DNA from: Streptomyces cinnamoneus
GTDB taxonomy: Bacteria > Actinomycetota > Actinomycetes > Streptomycetales > Streptomycetaceae
DNA: 64,000 nt
Direction: 5' to 3'
Assembly: GCF_014650495.1 (NCBI RefSeq)
Contig: NZ_BMVB01000008.1
Span: 186,001 to 250,000, forward strand
Positions 7,088 to 14,055 of this stretch are shown here, piece after piece. The first letter of the stretch is position 1, and every line of letters starts with the position of its first letter. The position numbers were made by a program, and so were the translations under genes. A model generated the notes under the pieces. The model saw only the letters and a list, made by a program, of their open reading frames with translations, had not been told where the DNA came from and made no database searches.

Positions 7088-7951
7088 ATGCTCACCGTCG
7101 CCGTCACCGGAGCCACCGGAGCCCAGGGCGGGGCCACCGCCCGTGCCCTACTGACCGCCGGCCACCACGTCCGCGCGCTCACCCGCCACCCCGACTCGCC
7201 TGTCGCCGACGTCCTGCGCGGCCTCGGCGCCGACGTCCGGCACGCCGACTTCGACGCCCCCGCCTCCCTCGACGCCGCCCTCGCCGGAGCGGACTCCCTC
7301 TTCGCGGTCACCACCCCCTTCGGCACCGACACCGCCACCGAAACCCGCCAGGGCAAGGCCCTCGTCGACGCCGCGGCGGCCGCCCGTCTCGGCCACGTGG
7401 TCTTCACCTCCGCCGCCCACGCCGACCGCGGCACCGGCGTCCCGCACTACGAGAGCAAGCACGCGATCGAGCAGCACCTGCGTGCGGCCGGCGTGCCCTG
7501 GACGGTGATCGCCCCCGCGGCCTTCATGGACAACTACGCCGGCGGCTGGACCCTCGACGGGCTGCGCGACGGCACCTTCGCCTGGCCCATGCCGACGGAC
7601 CAGCCGCTCACTCTGATCCCCGCCGCCGACATCGGCGCCTTCGCGGCGCTCGTTCTGCAGCGCCGCGACGAATTCGCCGGCCGTCGCCTCGACATCGCCT
7701 CGGACGAGCTCACCCCGGCCGGCATCGCCGATGCCCTGGCGGCTGCCCTCGGTCGCCCGGTCGCCCACCACGAGGTGCCGCTGGACTACGTCCGGAGCCG
7801 GTCGGCGGACCTGGCCGCCATGTTCGACTACTTCGCCACGGCCGGCCTCGACGTGGATGTCGCCGGTCTGCGCCGCGACTACCCCGAGGTCGGCTGGCAC
7901 ACCTTCGCCGACTGGGCCGCCGCCCAGGACTGGCCCGCCCTCGTCTCCTGA
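7088..7951 (+). CDS. NmrA-like NAD(P)-binding protein
   Basis: 287 residues from ATG at 7088 with a purine-rich AGGGGGA upstream. It opens with the Rossmann motif VAVTGATGAQGGATARALLTAG (GxxGxxG). It then has LFAVTTPFGTD, VFTSAAHAD, and the NmrA/HSCARG-like VPWTVIAPAAFMDNYAGGW. These atypical SDR proteins bind NADP(H) and act as reductases or redox sensors. It is divergently transcribed from marR and leads a two-gene unit with a second MarR-like gene 14 bp downstream. Confidence 0.88.
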   Translation: MLTVAVTGATGAQGGATARALLTAGHHVRALTRHPDSPVADVLRGLGADVRHADFDAPASLDAALAGADSLFAVTTPFGTDTATETRQGKALVDAAAAARLGHVVFTSAAHADRGTGVPHYESKHAIEQHLRAAGVPWTVIAPAAFMDNYAGGWTLDGLRDGTFAWPMPTDQPLTLIPAADIGAFAALVLQRRDEFAGRRLDIASDELTPAGIADALAAALGRPVAHHEVPLDYVRSRSADLAAMFDYFATAGLDVDVAGLRRDYPEVGWHTFADWAAAQDWPALVS

Positions 7952-7965
7952 AGGAGCACCCTTCG

Positions 7966-8424
7966 ATGAAGCCCATCGGTTACTGGCTCAACCGCACCGA
8001 CAAGGCCCTTACGCGGTACATGGACGACATGCTGGGGGAGTTCGGCCTCACCCGGCTCGCGTGGCAGGTCCTGAACGCCGTCCAGGATGCCGCTGCTGAG
8101 GCGACCGACGCCGACGTCCTGTCGGTCCTGGCCGCCCATGCGGACCGTTCGACGCTGGCCGTCGCCGTCGAGAGGCTCCTGGCCGACGGCTGGGCGGCCC
8201 GCCCTGCACCGGGCCGGCTGGCCCTCACCCCCGACGGGCGTCGGCGCCTGACCGAGGCCGCCGCGCGCGTGGACGCGTTCCGCGCGCTGTGCACGGACGG
8301 CATCTCACCGGAGGAGTACCGGACGGCTGTGCTTGTGCTGGAGCGGATGACCCGCAACCTCGAAGCGGCGACGGTCCCCCTGCCCGGGCCTGCTACCGGG
8401 CCCGGGGCCCGTGGTCGGCGATGA
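7966..8424 (+). CDS. MarR-like winged-helix protein
   Basis: 152 residues from ATG at 7966 with AAGGAG about 10 nt upstream. It has a compact winged-helix core: YMDDMLGEFGLTRLAWQVLNAVQD, then STLAVAVERLLADGWAARPAPGRLALTPDGRRRL. The C-terminus is rich in Pro, Gly and Arg and overlaps the convergent gene 8393-8779 by 32 bp. It is probably co-transcribed with the NmrA-like gene, and would be a second regulator of the same response. Confidence 0.8.
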   Translation: MKPIGYWLNRTDKALTRYMDDMLGEFGLTRLAWQVLNAVQDAAAEATDADVLSVLAAHADRSTLAVAVERLLADGWAARPAPGRLALTPDGRRRLTEAAARVDAFRALCTDGISPEEYRTAVLVLERMTRNLEAATVPLPGPATGPGARGRR

Positions 8425-8779
8425 ACCGGTGCATGGCGTCACGGGCGTGGGCGTCGCTCCAGCCCGTGACGGCGAAGCGCAGGCGTCCCTTCATCTCCTG
8501 GAGCGCCAGGTCCTTCGCTTCGGCGACGCGCTGCCGGCTCTCCTCACTGCCGTCGTCACCGGCGAGTGCGGCCTGAAGGGCCTTGGCCCAGTCGCTGACC
8601 CACATCGCGGCGCCCATCCAGCTGTGGGAGCCGCCGTGCTCCTCCACCTCGGCCAATTCCGAGTTCTGTTTGCGCGTCAGCGCGCCCTCGCGGGTCACCA
8701 GCGCGACGGCGAGCTCGGCCGTCTCCTGGACCAACGCCTCATCGGCAGCGGTGGCGGTGCATGCGGGTATGTCAGCCAT
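8393..8779 (-). CDS. Conserved hypothetical protein downstream of DUF397
   Basis: 128 residues from ATG at 8779. It is mostly helical and acidic (TAADEALVQETAELAVALVTREGALTR at the start), with no signal or membrane segment. I do not recognise a family. Its start overlaps the stop of the DUF397 gene by 8 bp, implying translational coupling. It is therefore the third gene of an XRE-DUF397-orf unit. Confidence 0.7.
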   Translation of the reverse strand: MADIPACTATAADEALVQETAELAVALVTREGALTRKQNSELAEVEEHGGSHSWMGAAMWVSDWAKALQAALAGDDGSEESRQRVAEAKDLALQEMKGRLRFAVTGWSDAHARDAMHRFIADHGPRAR

Positions 8780-8960
8780 GGCCGTGATCGTAAGCGTTCG
8801 CCCTGATCCTGGATATGAGATGGCGGAGTCTGTTGCGTGTGGTGGTGAGTACGACGTCGGGGGCGTCGCTTTCGCGGAGGTGGATTGTTCCGGTGGGGTC
8901 GGCTGCTAGGTAGACGCACGACGATCCGGCCTCGCTGAACGACGACTTTTGCCAGCTCAC
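8772..8960 (-). CDS. DUF397 domain protein
   Basis: 62 residues from GTG at 8960, with AAGGAAAA upstream; the longer frame to 9038 would overlap the regulator gene. It begins VSWQKSSFSEAGSSCVYLAA and has HLRESDAPDVVL, the core of the DUF397 family that spans nearly the whole protein. These small proteins are paired with DUF5753 XRE regulators across actinomycetes, and some pairs act in development or as antagonistic partners. It starts 19 bp after the regulator stop. Confidence 0.9.
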   Translation of the reverse strand: MSWQKSSFSEAGSSCVYLAADPTGTIHLRESDAPDVVLTTTRNRLRHLISRIRANAYDHGHG

Positions 8961-8979
8961 GGTATTTTCCTTGTTCCTC

Positions 8980-9834
8980 TCAGACGGCTTTCGCGATGCG
9001 GTGGATGAGCTCACGCGATTCGGTTGGCTTGAGTGCAACCTCTTCCATGCGGTCCAGGGTCAGGCGGTAGCGTTCCAGCCGCGACGTGGCGTCGATGAGC
9101 TCCTGGCCGTGTGTGGTGTCGATGGCGACTGTGTCCAGTTGGGGTACCGGTCCGTGAAAGTAGTCGACCCCATGCCCGGAAACCGGGAACGATGTGCCGT
9201 TGAAGGGGATGACGACCAGGCTGACGTTGTCCCGCTCGCTCATGCTGATGAGGTGAGTGAGCTGGGCCCGGGAGGTCTCGGCGCCACCGAACTGCATTCG
9301 CAGAGCCGCTTCGTGGATGATCGCCTTGTAGGGCGGAGGCGCCTCGCGGAACAGGATCTCTTGCCGCTTGATGCGATGCGACACTCGGTGCTCGACCGCG
9401 TGCGGTGCCAGCTGTGGGACGAATTCGCGAAAGACTGCGCGAGCATGCTCAGGAGTCTGGAGCAACCCAGGCACGGTGATCACCTGGGCAACACGTAGCG
9501 CCGTCGCGTGGTGCTCTGCCTCCGCGAGGTCGAGCAGGCTGCCGGGCAGGATCTCCCGGTATTCCTCCCACCAGCCTCGCTTGCGCTCGCCCGTCATTGC
9601 GGCGAGTGCGTTGATCAGAGGCTCGTCCGAGCAGTCGTAGACGCGGGCCAGGGCGCACACCCTCTCCGCGCTGACTCCGTAGCGCCCGGCTTCGATGTTG
9701 CTGATGCGCGACTGGGTGATACCGAAGCGGGTTCCGGCCTCTGTGGCCGACAGGTCTGCGCGCTCACGCAGTCGCCGCAGCTCGGTCCCAAGGCGCCGTC
9801 TCCGTACGGTCGGTAGAGGTGTGCTCGGCGGCAT
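8980..9834 (-). CDS. XRE-family regulator with DUF5753 domain
   Basis: 284 residues from ATG at 9834, chosen because GAGGAG is 7 nt upstream. The N-terminal helix-turn-helix (about 14-70) reads LGTELRRLRERADLSATEAGTRFGITQSRISNIEAGRYG. The DUF5753 domain occupies the rest, with QVITVPGLLQTPEHARAVF and later VIPFNGTSFPVSGHGVDYF. These regulators occur in hundreds in Streptomyces, usually beside a DUF397 gene, as here. An anti-sigma-like ATPase gene lies divergently 151 bp away, a common arrangement. Confidence 0.93.
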   Translation of the reverse strand: MPPSTPLPTVRRRRLGTELRRLRERADLSATEAGTRFGITQSRISNIEAGRYGVSAERVCALARVYDCSDEPLINALAAMTGERKRGWWEEYREILPGSLLDLAEAEHHATALRVAQVITVPGLLQTPEHARAVFREFVPQLAPHAVEHRVSHRIKRQEILFREAPPPYKAIIHEAALRMQFGGAETSRAQLTHLISMSERDNVSLVVIPFNGTSFPVSGHGVDYFHGPVPQLDTVAIDTTHGQELIDATSRLERYRLTLDRMEEVALKPTESRELIHRIAKAV

Positions 9835-9985
9835 CGTGCTCCTCGTTGCTCGCACTCAAGTGCGCTGGCGTCACTCGTTCGGGCCCCTCGCGGGCTACGG
9901 TCCATGGAACCCAGGAATGTAGTCCATGAACGTCGCTACGGTGTGAGCCAAGCCACTCAACCGGCAACCCCGCCAGGAGACTTCC

Positions 9986-10597
9986 ATGGCCACCGTATCC
10001 GCGTCGCAGCCCTGGTCCTACACGCTCGAACTGCCGCGCGACCCCCGCGCACCCGGCATCGCCCGCACCACCGTCCAAGCCGTGCTCGCAAGCCACCGCA
10101 TGAGTGAACTCGCCGAGACCGCCACCCTCTTGACGTGTGAGCTCGTCACCAACGCCTACCTGCACACCGAAGGCCCCTGCTCGCTGCGCCTCCACGGCCG
10201 TGACGGCGATCAGCTGCGTGTAGCGGTATGGGACACGAGCCCCGTCGTTCCCCCGCCCTTCGGTGGCGGCGGCAACCCCGAACGCAACGGCACCGGTGAA
10301 GCCGGGCGGGGGCTGCTGCTCGTGCGGATGTGTGCCGACAGTTGGGGGAGTCGTACGTACGACAAGCGCCGCTTCGGCAAGACGCTCTGGTTCGAGCTGG
10401 CGCACCCGCGCCGCCCGCAGGTGGCCAAGGCCACGTACGCGTCCCCGGTCGGCTGCGCCGAGTGCGCCAGCCTTGAAGCCGCCCGGCGCGCAGCCGTCCG
10501 CGGCGGCGACACGGCCAAGGGCGTCGACGCCACCATCGCCGTGCGCAGTCACTTCCGCGATGCGCACCTCCTGCCGAGGCGGAGGACCGCCCGATGA
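9986..10597 (+). CDS. ATP-binding protein, anti-sigma-factor-like HATPase
   Basis: 203 residues from ATG at 9986. It has the GHKL motifs of serine-kinase anti-sigma proteins: N box ELVTNAYLH (about 51-59), G1 VAVWDTSPVVP (about 75-85), and G2 GRGLLLVRMCADSWG (about 106-120). No histidine-kinase H box is present, so it is of the SpoIIAB/RsbW-like type. The C-terminal 60 residues have Cys (VGCAECASL) and a basic tail. It is divergent from an XRE/DUF397 unit. Targets cannot be told. Confidence 0.9.
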   Translation: MATVSASQPWSYTLELPRDPRAPGIARTTVQAVLASHRMSELAETATLLTCELVTNAYLHTEGPCSLRLHGRDGDQLRVAVWDTSPVVPPPFGGGGNPERNGTGEAGRGLLLVRMCADSWGSRTYDKRRFGKTLWFELAHPRRPQVAKATYASPVGCAECASLEAARRAAVRGGDTAKGVDATIAVRSHFRDAHLLPRRRTAR

Positions 10598-10908
10598 GGC
10601 CCACGCGCTGCCCCCACCCGGCGTGGACGCACACGGGCAGGGGTGAGGCCCGTTGCGACCGGTGCGGCACCCGTCGCTTCGACGCATACGGGGCGCTGCG
10701 ACCGCCCGGGCCGGCACCCGTGGTGACCCCCACCTGGGCCGCCCGGCGCGCGGCGGACTGGGCCGCGGCCCACCGCGTGGCGCAGGCCATGGGGCGGGGC
10801 CGGGGACGCCGCCGGGCGGCGCCCGTCACCCCGCCCGGCCGGGGTCACGGGTGCCAGACCTCCTTGATGGTCTTCACCTTGCCCTCGGAGTCCAGCGTGA
10901 TGTCGTAG
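10594..10908 (+). CDS. Small zinc-ribbon-like protein
   Basis: 104 residues, with ATG overlapping the stop of the ATPase gene in ATGA. It has RCPHPAWTHTGRGEARCDRCGTRRF, where Cys5 to His7 and CDRC (about 25-28) could bind zinc. The rest is basic and low in complexity, and the 3' end overlaps the convergent lipoprotein gene by 64 bp, so the true stop or the gene itself is less certain. The tight coupling supports it as a partner of the ATPase. Confidence 0.5.
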   Translation: MRPTRCPHPAWTHTGRGEARCDRCGTRRFDAYGALRPPGPAPVVTPTWAARRAADWAAAHRVAQAMGRGRGRRRAAPVTPPGRGHGCQTSLMVFTLPSESSVMS

Positions 10909-11405
10909 ATGTTCCCGGAGCAGGTGTACGGCTGCTTCACGGCGCTCTGGTTCGTCATGCAGTCACCCGCGTGCGACCACAGCTCGCCGACGGGGACCGT
11001 CTTGTACGAGCCGGACCCCGTGGAGAGCTCCGCCTTCACCTCTCCGGCGGTGAACAGGTAGTACTTGGCCGCGCCCTCACCGTGGTAGATCCAGTCGTTG
11101 GGCGTGCAGGTCGGCTTGGCGTCCTTGGCGGACATCGAGCCCTTCGACGGCGGGACGGCGATCTCGATCATCTTGTGGCCGGCGGGCAGTTTCGGCGGCT
11201 GCCCGCAGTCGCCGAAACTGCCCTCGCCGCCGGACTTGTCCGCGGAGCCGCCGTCGGCGGGCTTGGCGGACGGCTTGGCGGAGGCGCCGGAGCTGCTGCC
11301 GCCGCTGCCGGCGGCGGAGTCGTCCTCCGGGCCGCACGCGGTGAGGCCGCCGCCGAGCGCGGCGACGAGTGCGATGGTGCTGATGAGATGTCTGGTGGCC
11401 TTCAT
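10845..11405 (-). CDS. Secreted lipoprotein, unknown function
   Basis: 186 residues from ATG at 11405. The signal ends in a lipobox, GLTACG, with Cys at about 24. A Ser/Gly/Lys-rich linker (about 27-60) leads to a domain of about 125 residues with Cys in GDCGQPP, PTCTPND, GDCMTNQ and YTCSGN. These could form disulfides outside the cell. The family is not recognised. Confidence 0.75.
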   Translation of the reverse strand: MKATRHLISTIALVAALGGGLTACGPEDDSAAGSGGSSSGASAKPSAKPADGGSADKSGGEGSFGDCGQPPKLPAGHKMIEIAVPPSKGSMSAKDAKPTCTPNDWIYHGEGAAKYYLFTAGEVKAELSTGSGSYKTVPVGELWSHAGDCMTNQSAVKQPYTCSGNIYDITLDSEGKVKTIKEVWHP

Positions 11406-11540
11406 GCCAGCGTTCCCCCGTACTAGAAAATTGTCGTGATCATGTTCGATCGACGAGGATTTCTACACCACGGGGCAGCTCAAGATCCAATCACCGTGCC
11501 GGGGGGCCGCCCGGCATGTGGGCACGCTTACCGTGACCCC

Positions 11541-11921
11541 ATGGCCCACGCGAAGACTTCGTACGTCTGCCTGCCCTGCCGGGCCTCGTACAAGCAGCCC
11601 TATCCCGGCCGCTACGACCGCGAGCGGCTCTGTCCGCGCTGCACCGCGCCGCTGGTCCACGTCGGTTCCGCCTTCGCGCCGCCCCGGCGGCGCGATGCGG
11701 CCGCCTGGCGGACGCTCTCGGTGCTGCTGCACGCCGGGGTGCGGTTCCACGAGGGCTGCTGCGGCGACGGGCCCGGCTACCGCCCCCGTACCGTGCGCGA
11801 AGTGCGCGAGCGGATGGCGTACGCCCGGGCCACGGGCGAGCCGTTCGACCGGGCCCTGGTGCGGCCCGAGGTCCAGGCCCCGGCCGGAAAGCGCCTACCC
11901 GCACCGCCCATCCACCCCTAG
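11541..11921 (+). CDS. Conserved zinc-ribbon protein
   Basis: 126 residues from ATG at 11541; an upstream extension to 11436 is not supported. It begins MAHAKTSYVCLPCRASYKQPY and has LCPRCTAPLVHVG, two CxxC pairs spaced 28-29 residues apart that make a zinc ribbon. The conserved second half reads FHEGCCGDGPGYRPRTVREVRERM. Similar streptomycete proteins have sometimes been labelled as deoxyxylulose-phosphate synthase, which the size and motifs do not support. A nucleic-acid or protein-binding role is plausible only. Confidence 0.75.
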   Translation: MAHAKTSYVCLPCRASYKQPYPGRYDRERLCPRCTAPLVHVGSAFAPPRRRDAAAWRTLSVLLHAGVRFHEGCCGDGPGYRPRTVREVRERMAYARATGEPFDRALVRPEVQAPAGKRLPAPPIHP

Positions 11922-11976
11922 TGTCATGCCCGCCTCATGCATGCTCGGCAGTCACCGGCGCGGAGAGTGGTGGGAT

Positions 11977-12597
11977 ATGGGCCTTCCGGAACGTTCCGAC
12001 GAACCCTCGCAGCAGTCCGACGGCGAGCCCCCGGGCCGCCGTCTCTTCCTCTCCAGGGCGCTCGGCACCACCGCCGGGCTCGTCGCCGTCACCGCGGCCG
12101 GTGCGATCACCGGCGGCGTGACGTCGGCGCACGCCGCGCCCGGCTCCGCCATGGGACCGGCGCGGCAGGAGGGGCAGCGCAACTGGCGCTTCTGCAACAA
12201 GTGCTTCGGCATGTTCTATTACGGCTACCCGACGAACGGCGTCTGCCCGGCCGGCGGCGCGCACTACATGGCCGGCTACGACTTCGACATCCCCTACAAC
12301 GTGGGCGAGACGCCCAACGCCCAGGCGAACTGGCGCTTCTGCGACCGCTGCTTCGGCATGTTCTTCTTCGGCTACCCGAGCGGTGGCTGGTGCCCGACCG
12401 GTGGTTCGCACAGCGCCGCGGGCTTCAACTTCGTGCTGCCGCACGACGTCGTCGAGACCCCGAACGCCCAGGCGTACTGGCGTTTCTGCACCAAGTGCTT
12501 CGTCCTCTTCTTCTGGGGCTACCCGGCCAAGGGCCGCTGCCCCGCCGGCAACGAGCACAACGCCGCCGGGTTCAACTTCGTCATCCCGCACTGGTGA
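11977..12597 (+). CDS. Tat-exported protein with three Cys-rich WRFC repeats
   Basis: 206 residues from ATG at 11977. The Tat signal reads GRRLFLSRALGTTAGLVAVTAAG. The mature protein is three near-identical repeats of about 48 residues, each WRFCxKCF, then GYP, then CPxGxxHxAGxxFxxP. The repeats begin at about residues 69, 116 and 163. Each has three Cys and one His, arranged like a small metal-binding knuckle or a disulfide unit. Folding before Tat export would suit metal loading in the cytoplasm. Function is unknown. Confidence 0.8.
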   Translation: MGLPERSDEPSQQSDGEPPGRRLFLSRALGTTAGLVAVTAAGAITGGVTSAHAAPGSAMGPARQEGQRNWRFCNKCFGMFYYGYPTNGVCPAGGAHYMAGYDFDIPYNVGETPNAQANWRFCDRCFGMFFFGYPSGGWCPTGGSHSAAGFNFVLPHDVVETPNAQAYWRFCTKCFVLFFWGYPAKGRCPAGNEHNAAGFNFVIPHW

Positions 12598-12655
12598 GCA
12601 ACGGGTGGTGCCCCCGCGCCCGGAGACGGACACGGGGGCACCATCCCGGCCTGTC

Positions 12656-13189
12656 TTACGGCAGGATCTCCAGCTGAACGTGGCTCCGGGTGTCCTGGAG
12701 GCCGGAGGCGAGGCAGTCCGTGGGCAGCTGCTGGGGCAGCGAGGTCACGGTCCGGCGTACGGAGCGGCCCTTGCCGCGCCCGTCGGTGACGTGGCCCGAC
12801 TGCAGGATGGTCAGGACGCCCGCGGCGCGCGTGACGGTGCCGCCGTCGATCGCGATCACCGACCGCCGGCCGTCGGCGTAGCGGACGGTCTCCGTACCGC
12901 CCGCGCCGGACAGCGAGACGCAGGCGGCAGATGTCGCGACGCTGTCGAAGGAGCTCGTCGCGGGGGTGATGCGGCCGCCGGTGGTGCAGGTGTAGCGCAC
13001 GTCCGCGTGGACGCGGGTCGCGCGGGACGGAAGCGTGAGCGGCGGATCGTAGCGGCCGTGAGCGGTGCCGGTGCAGAAGACGGCCTCGTGCCCGCCCGTA
13101 TGAGCCTGGCCGGCCGGCGCCCCGACCATCGACGTGACCATGAGCGCCAGAGCTCCCAGCGTCACCGTCGTACCGCGCCTGATCAACAC
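12656..13189 (-). CDS. Secreted protein, unknown function
   Basis: 177 residues from GTG at 13189 with GGAGGGG 5 nt upstream. A Sec signal, VTLGALALMVTSMVGAPAGQAH, is followed by a mature domain of about 145 residues. Four Cys are spread through it (VFCTGT, YTCTTG, AACVSL, TDCLAS), consistent with two disulfides. The beta-rich pattern is common in small secreted actinobacterial proteins. No catalytic motif was found. Confidence 0.75.
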   Translation of the reverse strand: MLIRRGTTVTLGALALMVTSMVGAPAGQAHTGGHEAVFCTGTAHGRYDPPLTLPSRATRVHADVRYTCTTGGRITPATSSFDSVATSAACVSLSGAGGTETVRYADGRRSVIAIDGGTVTRAAGVLTILQSGHVTDGRGKGRSVRRTVTSLPQQLPTDCLASGLQDTRSHVQLEILP

Positions 13190-13416
13190 AAGCCCCTCCA
13201 GGAATGTCGCCCACCTCTACGGGCACGTGGCTACCCGGGGGAGCACTCGGCTGACCGGGCGCCTCGCAGTGCATCACCCGGGCACACCCGCCCCGGCGCG
13301 CTCCCTGCACACGCCTGCACCCCCGGTGACTCGCGTGGCATGCGGAACGTGCCGGGTAGGAAGCGCCGGACGCGTCCCGTCGAGCGGGAACGCGAACCGA
13401 GCAGGAGGAGACCCGA

Positions 13417-13968
13417 GTGAGCCGTACGACTGCCTCAGCCGCCGCATCCGCCGACGCAGCCACCGCTGCCGACGCCGCCACCGCGGCGAGAGAGCGCGTG
13501 TTCGCCATGATGGACAGCGACGGGGACCAGGTCGTCACGCGGCACGACTACCTTTCCCGCATCGACCGGACCGTCCTGGCCACCGGGCGCACGGAGGACG
13601 ACCCGCTCGTCGTCACCGCCCGTGCGGAAGGCGTCAAAGCCTGGGGCGCGATGGACGCGAACGACGACGGGAAGCTGACCTTCGACGAGTACAACGCGTG
13701 GGTGGGCGCCGACAAGTTCGACAACATCTGCCGGTTCGCGCTCGGTGCGCTCTTCGACCTCGCCGACGCGGATGGGGACGGCGCCCTGGACAAGGCCGAG
13801 TTCACCATGCTGCGCACCGCACTGAACAACCCGCCCGGGAACGCCGCCGCCGCGTTCGACGCGCTGGACGCCGACGGCGACGGCCGGGTCGGCCGCGACG
13901 CGTACCTGGCGACGATCCGCGCCTACATCGTCGGCGACGGCTCCCCTATGGGCGAGGTCCTGTACTAG
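13417..13968 (+). CDS. EF-hand calcium-binding protein, calmodulin-like
   Basis: 183 residues from GTG at 13417 with GGAGGAG upstream. Four EF-hand loops are visible: DSDGDQVVTRHD (about 33-44), DANDDGKLTFDE (about 79-90), DADGDGALDKAE (about 118-129) and DADGDGRVGRDA (about 151-162). Loops 2 and 3 keep Glu or Asp at position 12, while loop 4 ends in Ala and may bind weakly. There is no signal peptide, so it should be a cytoplasmic calcium sensor or buffer, like calerythrin-type proteins of actinomycetes. Confidence 0.92.
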   Translation: MSRTTASAAASADAATAADAATAARERVFAMMDSDGDQVVTRHDYLSRIDRTVLATGRTEDDPLVVTARAEGVKAWGAMDANDDGKLTFDEYNAWVGADKFDNICRFALGALFDLADADGDGALDKAEFTMLRTALNNPPGNAAAAFDALDADGDGRVGRDAYLATIRAYIVGDGSPMGEVLY

Positions 13969-14055
13969 GCGGGCCGTGTGCCCCCGCCCGGGACGGGCCG
14001 TCCGCGCCGCACCTCGCACGGCGTCGGCGCGGACGGGGCGGACCCGGGGCGCGTC

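Noticed and set aside
11541..11921. Zinc-ribbon protein as deoxyxylulose-phosphate synthase
   Set aside because: It has 126 residues and no thiamine-diphosphate motif; the name would be a transferred annotation error.
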